From Viridibacterium curvum (GTDB lineage Bacteria > Pseudomonadota > Gammaproteobacteria > Burkholderiales > Rhodocyclaceae), in NCBI RefSeq assembly GCF_039544165.1, contig NZ_BAABLD010000001.1:1-64000 (forward strand): a DNA stretch of 64,000 bases, in the 5' to 3' direction. The notes below the pieces were generated by a model. That model saw only the letters and a list, made by a program, of their open reading frames with translations. It was not told the origin of the DNA and made no database searches. A program made the translations under genes and the position numbers. Positions 43,760 to 51,851 of this stretch are shown here, piece by piece (positions within the stretch are counted from its first letter, which is position 1; each line of letters begins with the position of its first letter).

Positions 43760-44232
43760 CGCAGCCATCGACGCAAGCACTCAGCTTGCGCCCCGTGCGC
43801 GAAGACGAGTTGCCCCTGCTCGGCACACTGCTCGCCGAACTTGATGGCACGCCACCCCTGCCGCTCGAACGCCTGCAGGCCACCTGGCGCGCCATTCATC
43901 GCTACCCCGACTACCAGTGCTACTTCGCCGAGCGCGATGGCGAAGTGATCGGCAGCCTCAGCATGATCGTCTTCCCCGTCTTCGCGCACGACCTTGCCAG
44001 CGAAGCCATCATCGAAGCCGTCGTCATCCGCCCCGCGTTTCGCGGCATTGGCCTGGGCCGCGAGATGATCCGCGCCGCCATGCAGATCGCTGCGCAGCGC
44101 GGGGCCTACAAGCTCGCCCTCTCCAGCAACCTGCGCCGCCTCGACGCGCACCGTTTCTACGACGGCATGGGCTTCGCGCGTCATGGCTACAGCTTCCACA
44201 TCGACACTCGCGCCGAAGCGCTCGCTGAATGA
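43756..44232 (+). CDS. GNAT N-acetyltransferase, phosphonate-operon member
   Basis: 158 residues. Acetyl-CoA-binding motif A is VVIRPAFRGIGLGREMIRAAM, followed by YKLALSSNLRRLDAHRFYDGMGF. The sequence and place recall PhnO, the aminoalkylphosphonate acetylase, but GNAT proteins cannot be told apart by eye. It overlaps the HD gene by four bases. Confidence 0.85.
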   Translation: MTQPSTQALSLRPVREDELPLLGTLLAELDGTPPLPLERLQATWRAIHRYPDYQCYFAERDGEVIGSLSMIVFPVFAHDLASEAIIEAVVIRPAFRGIGLGREMIRAAMQIAAQRGAYKLALSSNLRRLDAHRFYDGMGFARHGYSFHIDTRAEALAE

Positions 44233-44240
44233 GCACCTGA

Positions 44241-44888
44241 ATGAATACCTACGTCGCCGCCCACAACCTGCCGCCGCCAGTGCGCCTCAGCGAAGCGCCC
44301 AGCATCGCGCCCGACGCCATCATCCGCGACAGTCACTTCGGCCGCTATACCGAGATCGGCGCCTCCTGCCGCATCGAGCACAGCAGCTTTGGCGACTACA
44401 GCTACATCGGCCACCACGGCGACGTGATGGCCGCCGACATCGGCAAGTTCGCCAACATCGCCTCCATGGTGCGCATCGGCCCGACAGCACACCCCACCGA
44501 GCGCCCATGCCAGCACCACATCCTCTACCGCGCCAGCATGTACGGTATTGGCGAAGACGATGCCGAGCTCTTCCACTGGCGCCGCCTGCAGCGCGTCACC
44601 ATCGGCCACGACACCTGGATCGGCCACGGCTCCGTCATCATGCCCGGTGTGCGCATCGGCAATGGCGCCGTGGTTGGCAGCGGAAGCATCGTCACGCGCG
44701 ACGTTCCTGCCTACACCATCGTCGCCGGCAACCCCGCCAAACCCATCCGCCCACGCTTTGCACGCGCCATAGCCGAGGCGGTAGAGCAGACCGCATGGTG
44801 GGACTGGGACCACGCCACGCTGGTGGAGCACATGGACGACCTGCGCGACATGCGGCGCTTTCTCGCGAAGTACGTCGACCAGCCCTGA
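44241..44888 (+). CDS. Hexapeptide-repeat acyltransferase, phosphonate-operon family
   Basis: 215 residues. Left-handed beta-helix repeats are visible as IAPDAIIRDSHFGRYTEIGA, FGDYSYIGHHGDVMAADIGK and IGHGSVIMPGVRIGNGAVVG, with a C-terminal helix. This family regularly accompanies phn genes and is related to xenobiotic and chloramphenicol acetyltransferases. It may modify phosphonates or intermediates; the role is not established. It starts 8 bp after the GNAT stop. Confidence 0.85.
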   Translation: MNTYVAAHNLPPPVRLSEAPSIAPDAIIRDSHFGRYTEIGASCRIEHSSFGDYSYIGHHGDVMAADIGKFANIASMVRIGPTAHPTERPCQHHILYRASMYGIGEDDAELFHWRRLQRVTIGHDTWIGHGSVIMPGVRIGNGAVVGSGSIVTRDVPAYTIVAGNPAKPIRPRFARAIAEAVEQTAWWDWDHATLVEHMDDLRDMRRFLAKYVDQP

Positions 44889-44939
44889 GAATTTGCGCGC
44901 CTGCCTGCATCCTTTTGCAGGGGCCCGCGTCTACCGGGC

Positions 44940-45986
44940 ATGAGCGCAACACTCCTTCTCCTCCGTCAGTGGCCCCGGCGTCAGCCCGTCGCGTTTCTCG
45001 CGCTGGCCACGTTGGGCTGGTTTGCCCTCTATTGGCCGCTGCAGCCGATTGCCGCAGCGCTGGTGGCCACGCTGCCACTTGCGCCAGGCAGCCATCTCGC
45101 CGGGGCAGTCGAGTTCTTCCTCTACGACACGCCCAAGGTGCTGATGCTGCTCACCGGCATCGTGTTCGTGATGGGCATGATCAATTCGTACTTCACGCCC
45201 GAGCGCACGCGCGCCTTGCTGGCCGGGCGCAGTGAAGGCGTAGCCAATGTGATGGCCGCCAGCCTTGGCATCGTCACGCCATTCTGCTCGTGCTCGGCCG
45301 TGCCGCTGTTCATCGGCTTCGTGCAGGCCGGTGTGCCGCTGGGCGTGACCTTCTCGTTCCTGATCTCGGCGCCCATGGTCAACGAAGTGGCGCTCACCCT
45401 GCTGTTCGGCATGTTCGGCTGGCAGGTGGCATGCCTCTACCTCGGCCTTGGCCTGCTGGTTGCCATCGTGTCGGGCTGGATCATCGGTCGCCTGAAAATG
45501 GAGGCCCACCTGGAGGACTGGGTGCGCAACATGCCGAAGGTATCGGCCAGTGTGGATGATGCACCGCTGACGCTGGGCGAGCGTATCGAGGCCGGCTTTG
45601 CCTCGGTGCGCGAGATCGTCGGCCGGGTGTGGCCCTGGATCCTCGGCGGCATCGCAATCGGTGCGCTCATCCACGGCTATGTGCCGGCCGACTTCATGGC
45701 TTCGTTCATGGGCAAGGACGCCTGGTGGTCGGTGCCGCTGGCCGTGATCATCGGTATTCCGATGTACACCAACGCGGCAGGCGTCATCCCCATCGTGCAG
45801 GCGCTGCTGGCCAAGGGCGCGGCGCTGGGCACGGTGCTGGCGTTCATGATGAGCGTGATCGCGCTGTCGCTGCCCGAGATGATCATCCTGCGCAAGGTGC
45901 TCAAGCTGCGCCTGATCGCAACCTTCATCGGCGTTGTCGCGAGCGGCATCCTGCTCGTCGGCTACGTCCTCAATGCAGTGCTCTAG
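44940..45986 (+). CDS. DUF318/YraQ-family permease with FCSC motif
   Basis: 348 residues, about eight membrane helices. The hallmark VTPFCSCSAVPLFIGFVQAG holds Cys 116 and Cys 118 in a membrane segment; the same motif is found in ArsP-type organoarsenical exporters of this superfamily. A second conserved segment is GIPMYTNAAGVIPIVQALL. Two genes behind it encode a CxxC thioredoxin and a SigZ-type sigma factor, a trio that suggests a redox-linked metal or metalloid response. The exact substrate is unknown. Confidence 0.85.
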   Translation: MSATLLLLRQWPRRQPVAFLALATLGWFALYWPLQPIAAALVATLPLAPGSHLAGAVEFFLYDTPKVLMLLTGIVFVMGMINSYFTPERTRALLAGRSEGVANVMAASLGIVTPFCSCSAVPLFIGFVQAGVPLGVTFSFLISAPMVNEVALTLLFGMFGWQVACLYLGLGLLVAIVSGWIIGRLKMEAHLEDWVRNMPKVSASVDDAPLTLGERIEAGFASVREIVGRVWPWILGGIAIGALIHGYVPADFMASFMGKDAWWSVPLAVIIGIPMYTNAAGVIPIVQALLAKGAALGTVLAFMMSVIALSLPEMIILRKVLKLRLIATFIGVVASGILLVGYVLNAVL

Positions 45987-45996
45987 GAGAAACACC

Positions 45997-46227
45997 ATGA
46001 AGAACGTCAAGGTACTCGGCACGGGCTGTGCCAATTGCAAAAACACGACCGCGCTGATCGAGGAAGTCGCGGCGACTCATGGCGCCGAGATCAGGCTCGA
46101 GAAAGTCGAGAAGATCGAGGACATCATGCGCTACGGCATCATGAGCACGCCGGGCGTGGTCATTGATGATGTCGTGGTGCATGCCGGCGGTGTGCCGGCG
46201 CGCGCCAAGGTTGAGAGCTGGTTCTGA
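45997..46227 (+). CDS. Small thioredoxin-like redox-active disulfide protein
   Basis: 76 residues from the ATG at 45997 with AGGAGAAAC upstream. The active site is GTGCANCKNT with Cys 11 and Cys 14; the cis-Pro loop is in STPGVVIDD. It belongs to the minimal thioredoxin group often beside DUF318 permeases. It lies 10 bp downstream of the permease, so the two work together, possibly passing electrons or a metal to the permease cysteines. Confidence 0.88.
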   Translation: MKNVKVLGTGCANCKNTTALIEEVAATHGAEIRLEKVEKIEDIMRYGIMSTPGVVIDDVVVHAGGVPARAKVESWF

Positions 46228-46352
46228 CCTTTGCCTTGCTGGCGCAACGCTTCGGGCAAGGGGCGATCTGTCGGGTGTTTGCGCAAAGTGGCGTAGCAGT
46301 GCATCAGGCCCATGCATACTGGCCCGGTTCTGTTCATCGTTCCGGGGGTGAG

Positions 46353-46898
46353 ATGAGCTGTCTGATGAATGCCTGGCACGCCCACGAACGCGAGCTGCGT
46401 GGCTGGCTGCTGCATCACGGCCACGACGCAGCGCTGGCCGAAGATCTGCTGCAGGATGTGTTCCTCAAGGCCATGCGCCAGGGCAGCCAATTCTGCGAGA
46501 TTGCCAATGCGCGTGCCTGGCTGTTCGAGGTGACGCGCAATGCGCTCAGCGATCACTTCCGCCGCGAGCGCGCCAGCTTGCCGCTGCCTGATGATCTGCC
46601 AGCCGAGATCGAAGAGATCGCCACCGTCGACAGCCTCGCCAGCTGCCTGCCGCGGGTGCTGAATGAACTGGCCCCGCAGGACCGCGAGGCACTCGTGCGC
46701 TGCGACCTGGAGGGCATGAGCCAGGCCGAGTTCGCCCGCCAGCAGGGCATCAGCCTGCCCGCCGCCAAGTCGCGCGTGCAACGGGCACGCAGCCGCCTCA
46801 AGGCGCAACTGGGCAGCGCCTGCCAGGTTGCCTTCGACGATCAAGGGCTGATCAGCGGATTCGTGCCGCGCCCACCGCTGGCGTCAGCCCCTGACTGA
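46353..46898 (+). CDS. sigZ: ECF-type sigma factor, SigZ-like
   Basis: 181 residues from the ATG at 46353 with GGGGTGAG upstream; the longer in-frame start at 46236 lacks a site. Region 2 has AEDLLQDVFLKAMR and NARAWLFEVTRNALSDHFRRE; region 4 has LAPQDREALVRCDLEGMSQAEF and the helix-turn-helix LPAAKSRVQRARSRLK. There is no anti-sigma gene next to it. The same-strand position after permease and thioredoxin suggests it controls or belongs to that unit. Confidence 0.88.
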   Translation: MSCLMNAWHAHERELRGWLLHHGHDAALAEDLLQDVFLKAMRQGSQFCEIANARAWLFEVTRNALSDHFRRERASLPLPDDLPAEIEEIATVDSLASCLPRVLNELAPQDREALVRCDLEGMSQAEFARQQGISLPAAKSRVQRARSRLKAQLGSACQVAFDDQGLISGFVPRPPLASAPD

Positions 46899-47117
46899 TT
46901 CACTGCTTGGCCCAGGTACCAGCGACTGACTTTCCATTGACGGTCGGGATTACTGTTCAACCAGTTCAATCCGCCGATTCTTTGCGCGCCCGGCGTCGCT
47001 TGCGTTGCTAGCGAGCGAGAGCGGGAAAGAAGCGTTGCAGGGTCATGGTGTGTCTCCGGGTGGTGGGCAGGCAGAGACGTGTAAAGGTATAGACGATCTG
47101 TGACGCTGCCTTGACGC

Positions 47118-47669
47118 TCACATGTCAGCGGTGTGACGTACCCAGCCCAGCAGGTGGTCGACGGTGTCGGCCAGCGGCCCCTCGTTGGCAATGCGCAGGT
47201 CGGCATCGCTGGGGGGCAGTTCGCGGTGGCGGGCGAGGCGGGCGTCGAGTGCTGCGGCGTCCTCGCGACCGCGTGACTGCAGGCGTTCGCGCAGCACCCA
47301 TTCGCTGGCGGTAATCTCGACCACGAGGGCCTGCGGGTAGCACTCGCGCAGGCTCGGCAGGTGGCCTCGCGAGCCGTTGAGGACGACGCTGAGGCCGCTG
47401 GCAAGCCATAGCTCGATCTCGCGGCCGATGCCGTACAGGAGGCCGTGGCTCTGCCAGTGCAGGGCGAAGCAGCCGGCGTTGCGGCGTAGCTGGAATTCGG
47501 CTTCGCTGAGCGCGATGTGGTTCTCGCCGCCGGCGTCGGCCGCTCGGGTGATGTAGCGATGGGCGATGACGATGCGGTCGTCTGGCGTGAGCGCGCTGCG
47601 CAGGCCGGCGAGCAGGCTGTCCTTGCCGACGCCGGAGGCACCGACCACGCAGATGAGCTTGCCGCTCAT
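47118..47669 (-). CDS. phnN: Ribose 1,5-bisphosphokinase
   Basis: 183 residues. P-loop GASGVGKDSL at 10-19 and the lid and substrate segments IVIAHRYITRAADAGGENHI and VLNGSRGHLP match PhnN. It makes PRPP from ribose 1,5-bisphosphate, the end of the C-P lyase route. Its start overlaps the DUF1045 gene stop by four bases. The 219-bp gap downstream (46899-47117) holds only a degenerate 12-codon ORF. Confidence 0.93.
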   Translation of the reverse strand: MSGKLICVVGASGVGKDSLLAGLRSALTPDDRIVIAHRYITRAADAGGENHIALSEAEFQLRRNAGCFALHWQSHGLLYGIGREIELWLASGLSVVLNGSRGHLPSLRECYPQALVVEITASEWVLRERLQSRGREDAAALDARLARHRELPPSDADLRIANEGPLADTVDHLLGWVRHTADM

Positions 47670-48388
47670 GCTGGTGCGCCGAGCGGGAAGCGGCGCCAGT
47701 GGACGAGCTCGGCGCCCTTCGATGGCTGCACGAAGATGTCCAGCGCGTCGAAGACGAGGGCTTCGTCGGCGAGTGCGGCGCTGTGCTCGCGCAGGGCGGC
47801 GAGCAGGCGTGCCGATTCGTCAGCGTCGTCAATGCGGTCGCTGAGCGTGATGTGGAAGCGGAACTGGTCGAACACGTGCGGGTAGCCCCAGCGCAGCAGC
47901 AGCTCGCTCTCACGCGGGCTCAGGCCGTGGGCACTGCGGCGCGCGAGCTCGGCGGCGTCTGGCGGGCGGCGGAAGGGGTCGAGCTCGCGCACGCATTGGT
48001 CGGCGACGGCGCGGATCTGCTCTTGCGCATCGCTGGCGACCCAGGCGAGGAAGCCGTGCAGCGGCGCAAGCTCGACGTTGAAGTGGAAGGGCGCGTGCGC
48101 GGCGGCGATGGTGGCGACAGCGGCTTCGAGTTGCGCCGGGTTGCTTCCCTCGGCGAGGTACATCGGCGGCTTGAGCGTGGCGTGCAGGCCGTAGAGGCGC
48201 GGCGCGCTGGTGAGGGCAGCGAGGCGCTCGGGCGTGAAGCCGGCGACGGCGGGTTGCGCAGGGCGTTCGCCCGTGCGGGCGTCGCGCCCCAGCCAGTGCG
48301 TGCCGAAGCGGTCGTGCGCGCTGCCGGCGGTGGGGGCGAAGTAGAGGGCGAAGCGTGCTGCGGCCAGGTCGAACGAGAGTTCAGCCAT
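47666..48388 (-). CDS. DUF1045 2H-phosphoesterase-like phosphonate protein
   Basis: 240 residues from the ATG at 48388. Two HxTL motifs, HATLKPP (His 69, Thr 71) and HITLSDR (His 179, Thr 181), mark the 2H phosphoesterase fold, which opens cyclic phosphates. The family is found almost only in phn operons. It overlaps phnM2 by eight bases and phnN by four, so it is translated with them. A role in opening the cyclic ribose phosphate left by C-P lyase is an inference. Confidence 0.88.
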   Translation of the reverse strand: MAELSFDLAAARFALYFAPTAGSAHDRFGTHWLGRDARTGERPAQPAVAGFTPERLAALTSAPRLYGLHATLKPPMYLAEGSNPAQLEAAVATIAAAHAPFHFNVELAPLHGFLAWVASDAQEQIRAVADQCVRELDPFRRPPDAAELARRSAHGLSPRESELLLRWGYPHVFDQFRFHITLSDRIDDADESARLLAALREHSAALADEALVFDALDIFVQPSKGAELVHWRRFPLGAPA

Positions 48389-49529
48389 GCAGGCGCGCTC
48401 CTTCAGCGAGATAGACGATGCGCCCGGCGGCAAGGGTGGCGACAAGGCGTGGCAGGGTGGCGTCGAGCGCGTCGACCACCAGCAGGTCGGCGCGCTGGCC
48501 TGTGGCGATGTGCCCACGATCACGCAGGGCCAGCGCCTGCGCCGGGTTGTGTGAGACAAGTGCCCAGGCTTGCGCGAACGGCAGCAGGCCCTGCGCGGCG
48601 AGCTTGAAGGCGGCGTGCAGCGGGGCAGGGTAGTAGTAGTCGGAGGCGAGGATGCTGCAAAGGCCTTCGGCAGCCAGCGTGGCGGCACTGGGCGCGCCGA
48701 TGTGGCTGCCGCCGCGCAGCACGTTGGGCGCGCCGCAGACGACGGGCGAGTGGTTTGCCCGCGCATGCTCGGCGACTTCGCGCGTGAGCGGGAATTCGGA
48801 GATGTGGCAGCCGCGTTGCTGGAAGGCATCGCGCATGGCGATGCTGTGGTCGTCGTGCGAGGCCATCGGTATGTTCAGCGCGCGTGCCTTCTGCGCGAGT
48901 CGGTCGATGACGCCGGGCACTTCGTTGCTGCGCGCAGCGGCTGCCTCCATGCGTGCCTGGAAGCCGGCGATGTCGGTGGCAGCGCGGTCAGCGTACTCCT
49001 GCAGCTTGTGGGTGCGCTTGCGCATGGCGTCGATGTGTTCGTTGAAGGCCAAGAGGCTCACGCGGCCCGACTGCAGCCAGCGCTGGGCATCGTCTTCGCC
49101 CTCGACGTTGTGGCACTCGAAGCGCAGGTGGACGCGGTGGTCGACCTGCAGGCGGGGCCGCAAGGTGTCGAAGGCGGCGAACAGGCCCTCGGCGGTGTCG
49201 CGCCCGCGCAGGCCGCCTTCCCACGAATGCGTGATGCCGTGCAGGGCCGTGGTGATGCCGTTGGCAGCGAGCTGGCGGTCGGTGTCGAGCAAGGCTACGT
49301 CGAGCGGAAAGCTGACCTTGGGGCGCGGCATGATCTGGCGCTCGAAGGCGTCGCCGTGAAAGTCGACGATGCCGGGCAGCACCAGGCAGTCACTGGTGTC
49401 GAGCCAGGGGCCGGCGGTGGCGGCATCGCTGATGAGGCCGGCGGCCACATGCAGGGGGGCATCGTCCCAGCTGTGGTCGGGGCGCAGCGTCTGGCCCCCG
49501 CGCAGTGCGAGATTCTCAATGGTCGACAT
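48381..49529 (-). CDS. phnM: PhnM-like amidohydrolase, diverged paralog (phnM2)
   Basis: 382 residues. Amidohydrolase motifs are VDFHGDAFERQ (metal site), SHDDHSIAMRDAF, CGAPNVLRGGSHIG and LASDYYYPAPL. PhnM releases pyrophosphate from ribose-alkylphosphonate triphosphate. Compared with the copy at 55818 it has FHGD rather than LHCD, an altered middle (FNEHIDAMRKR in place of the DHTPGQ segment), and a different set of partners (DUF1045, phnN). It heads a minus-strand three-gene operon. Confidence 0.88.
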   Translation of the reverse strand: MSTIENLALRGGQTLRPDHSWDDAPLHVAAGLISDAATAGPWLDTSDCLVLPGIVDFHGDAFERQIMPRPKVSFPLDVALLDTDRQLAANGITTALHGITHSWEGGLRGRDTAEGLFAAFDTLRPRLQVDHRVHLRFECHNVEGEDDAQRWLQSGRVSLLAFNEHIDAMRKRTHKLQEYADRAATDIAGFQARMEAAAARSNEVPGVIDRLAQKARALNIPMASHDDHSIAMRDAFQQRGCHISEFPLTREVAEHARANHSPVVCGAPNVLRGGSHIGAPSAATLAAEGLCSILASDYYYPAPLHAAFKLAAQGLLPFAQAWALVSHNPAQALALRDRGHIATGQRADLLVVDALDATLPRLVATLAAGRIVYLAEGARLHG

Positions 49530-49582
49530 GGGTTTGCCCGTGGTGAAAGTGCTGGCAGCCTAGCTCGGCCAGTTTACAGATT

Positions 49583-49593
49583 CGTGTAGACGA
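49583..49593 (-). promoter_or_regulatory. PhnF-like half-site before phnM2
   Basis: On the minus strand TCGTCTACACG shares nine of eleven bases with TTGTCTATACG in the phnG promoter. It lies 54 bp upstream of the phnM2 start. Confidence 0.4.
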
Positions 49594-49630
49594 CTCGATC
49601 ACTGTTGATCTTTTCGAACTTCATGGCAGC

Positions 49631-49720
49631 GGCCCTCACCCGGCGCTTCGCGCCACCCTCTCCCTAATGGTGAGGGTTGATGAGCCCCTCTCCCGACGGG
49701 AGAGGGGTTGGGGTGAGGGC
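49631..49720. repeat. REP-like palindrome, CCCTCACCC family, copy 1
   Basis: Outer arms GGCCCTCACCC and GGGGTGAGGGCC enclose CCCTCTCCC/GGGAGAGGGG arms. The same element lies inside phnI at 52949-53038, and a shorter relative at 59289-59328. It fills most of the 265-bp gap between phnM2 and phnF. Confidence 0.85.
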
Positions 49721-49803
49721 CAGAATCAAGGCCGAAATCTTCCACGAGCAGCGGTGCGCGGAGGCGGCAATTCAGGGGCTGTGGGAGGCGGCCGAACGAC
49801 GCT

Positions 49804-49829
49804 GGATTCCCGCCTTCGCGGGAATGACG
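49804..49829. repeat. dRS3-like ATTCCC/GGGAAT palindrome, single copy
   Basis: GGATTCCCGCCTTCGCGGGA followed by ATGACG. This is one half of the paired element seen further along; here the partner is missing. Confidence 0.85.
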
Positions 49830-49866
49830 ACATGCAGGTGGTTTGCTGATTCGGGAAAATGCACCG

Positions 49867-50601
49867 TCAGAGCAGCGCGCCCGGATCAAACACCAGCTGC
49901 ACCCAGTCACCCGAGAAGTTGGCTACCGAGTACTGCATGGGTTCACCATCGGCATCGAGGTTGATGGATTCGACCTGCAGCACCGGGCGTGTTTTCGGTT
50001 GCGAGAGCAGGCGTGCCGTTTCTTCGTCTGGCAGGCGCGCGGTGACGCGGGTCGTGCCGCGCGTGTAGTCGTCTATACCGAACTCGCGCAAGGCTTGCGT
50101 GATCGAGCCGGTTTCGCGCACGCGCTCGGCAATGCCGGCGAAGCGCGCGGCCGGGAAGTGACTGCTCGCAACATTGATCGGCCGGCCTTCGGCACGACCC
50201 ACGGTCACCACCTGCACGATACGCGCGCCGCGCTTGAGGCCCAGTGCCTTGGCGATCTCGCTCGATGCGGGCAGTTCGCTCGTGCGCAGCATTTCCATGC
50301 TGGCGGCGAGGCCCACGTTCTCGAGGTTCTGCGAGAAGCGGGTGCGGCGGCCGATGGTGTAGTCGATGGCGTAGTCCTGCACGAAGGTGCCGCGCCCTTG
50401 CTCGACGCGGATCAGGCCGCCGCGCTCCAGCACGCCCAGCGCGCGGCGCACGGTGTGGCGGTTCACGCCGAATCGCTCGGCCAGTTCGCTTTCGTTGGGT
50501 AGACGCTCGCCGGGGGCGAAGTGCTGCTGGCGGATGTCGTCGACGAGGGCTGCCTCGATCTGGCGCCAGACTGCGACGCCGTTGCCTCTTTCCAGTGTCA
50601 T
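49867..50601 (-). CDS. phnF: GntR/HutC-family regulator of the C-P lyase operon
   Basis: 244 residues. The N-terminal winged helix has LPNESELAERFGVNRHTVRR, and the C-terminal UTRA ligand domain spans about 95-240. It is divergent from phnG, the standard position of PhnF, which represses phn genes until a phosphonate-derived ligand appears. A half-site in the intergenic gap and another before phnM2 are likely targets. Confidence 0.92.
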   Translation of the reverse strand: MTLERGNGVAVWRQIEAALVDDIRQQHFAPGERLPNESELAERFGVNRHTVRRALGVLERGGLIRVEQGRGTFVQDYAIDYTIGRRTRFSQNLENVGLAASMEMLRTSELPASSEIAKALGLKRGARIVQVVTVGRAEGRPINVASSHFPAARFAGIAERVRETGSITQALREFGIDDYTRGTTRVTARLPDEETARLLSQPKTRPVLQVESINLDADGEPMQYSVANFSGDWVQLVFDPGALL

Positions 50602-50651
50602 GGGCTTTCCGTTGTGCTGCGGGTTGCGTGAAGGGCTCAGAGATTAGAGGC

Positions 50652-50680
50652 CTTTCACGAAAGTTTCATGAAGGTCCGCA
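50652..50680 (+). promoter_or_regulatory. Pho box upstream of phnG
   Basis: CTTTCAC, GAAA, GTTTCAT, GAAG, GTCCGCA: 7-mers with four-base spacers. The first two are close to the CTGTCAT PhoB consensus. An AAGAAT -10-like hexamer begins ten bases after the second 7-mer. Confidence 0.65.
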
Positions 50681-50721
50681 AGAATGCGCTCACGGCAACA
50701 CACGCCGCAGTCGCGGCAAGG

Positions 50722-50733
50722 TTGTCTATACGT
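50722..50733 (+). promoter_or_regulatory. Candidate PhnF operator before phnG
   Basis: TTGTCTATACGT is an imperfect HutC-type palindrome, followed at 50730 by the perfect CGTTTAAACG. It lies 29 bp upstream of the start, where a repressor would block the Pho-box promoter. Confidence 0.5.
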
Positions 50734-50761
50734 TTAAACGAATGTCGACGACAGGACTGTC

Positions 50762-51238
50762 ATGAGCGCCCAGGCGGCTTCCACTGAAAACGATTCACCG
50801 CGCAGGCAGGCGCTCGGTCTGCTGGCGCGCGCACCGCTGGCCGACCTGGCCGCCCGCATGCAGCGCCTGCAAGCGGTGTGCGAGCTGCCCGCGCACACCT
50901 GGCTGCGCAAGCCGCAGACCGGCATGGTGATGCTGCGTGCCCGCATTGGCGGCAATGGCGAGCAGTTCAACCTGGGTGAGGCGACGCTGACGCGTTGCAC
51001 CTTGCGCCTTGCGGATGGCACGGTAGGGGTGGGCACGGTGCGCGGGCGTGCCGCGCAGCATGCCGAATACATTGCGCTGTGCGATGCGCTGCTGCAGCGG
51101 CCCGACTCGGCCGCACACGTGAACAGCGAGGTGCTGGATGTGCTCGCGAGCGCCGAGCGTGCGCGCCATGCGCAGCGCGCCGCCGAGGTGGCGGCCAGTA
51201 AGGTCGATTTCTTCACCTTGGTGCGAGGTTCCGACTGA
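50762..51238 (+). CDS. phnG: C-P lyase core subunit
   Basis: 158 residues. Conserved PRRQALGLLARAPLADLAAR and the LGEATLTRCTLRL and GVGTVRGRAAQHAEYIALCDA segments identify PhnG, part of the PhnGHIJ core that moves and cleaves alkylphosphonate ribosides. First gene of phnGHIJKLM; its TGA shares a base with the phnH ATG. Confidence 0.94.
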   Translation: MSAQAASTENDSPRRQALGLLARAPLADLAARMQRLQAVCELPAHTWLRKPQTGMVMLRARIGGNGEQFNLGEATLTRCTLRLADGTVGVGTVRGRAAQHAEYIALCDALLQRPDSAAHVNSEVLDVLASAERARHAQRAAEVAASKVDFFTLVRGSD

Positions 51239-51849
51239 TGAACACTGTGACCGAACTTGATCTCGCCCATATGCAGCCGGGTTTCGCCGAGCCGGTGCAC
51301 GAGGCGCAGGCGGCATTCCGCTGCGTGCTCGATGCGCTTTCGCAGCCGGGTCGCGTGCGGGTGATGCCTGCGGCCATCACGCCGCCGGCCGGGCTGTCGG
51401 TCGCACGCGCCGCGATGCTGCTGGCGCTGGCGGATTACGACACCCCCGTGTGGCTGGCGCCTGCCTTGCGCGACGGCGCGGCCGGGCACTACCTGCGCTT
51501 TCACTGTGGCTGCCCGCTGACGGCTGGCCTGAGCGACGCGCATTTCGTGGTGCTTGACGGGCTGGCCGCGCTACCCGATCTGGATACGCTGCGTCTGGGC
51601 GATCCGGCCTATCCGGATCGCTCGGCGACCCTGCTGATCGAAGTGTCTGAGCTGGCCGAGGGCGGGCCGATCACGCTGCGTGGCCCGGGTATCGAAAGCA
51701 CGCGCAGCATCAGCGTGGCGGGCTGGACGGCGCAGACCACTGCCTTTGTGCAGCAGAATCGCGCAGGCTTTCCGCTGGGCGTGGACATCGTCTTCAGTTG
51801 TGGCGACCGCATCATGGGTTTGCCGCGCACGAGCATCGTGGAGATCTGA
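51238..51849 (+). CDS. phnH: C-P lyase core subunit
   Basis: 203 residues. PGFAEPVHEAQAAFRCVLDA and the LSQPGRV segment are the PhnH opening, with LRGPGIEST and FPLGVDIVF towards the end. It binds PhnG in the core complex. It ends two bases before phnI. Confidence 0.94.
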   Translation: MNTVTELDLAHMQPGFAEPVHEAQAAFRCVLDALSQPGRVRVMPAAITPPAGLSVARAAMLLALADYDTPVWLAPALRDGAAGHYLRFHCGCPLTAGLSDAHFVVLDGLAALPDLDTLRLGDPAYPDRSATLLIEVSELAEGGPITLRGPGIESTRSISVAGWTAQTTAFVQQNRAGFPLGVDIVFSCGDRIMGLPRTSIVEI

Positions 51850-51851
51850 TC

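Noticed and set aside
47008..47046. A 12-codon minus-strand ORF (MTLQRFFPALAR) with a good ribosome site between sigZ and phnN
   Set aside because: It stops early; a DUF1127-like stub is possible but the sequence past the stop cannot be joined convincingly, so it is not listed as a gene or pseudogene.
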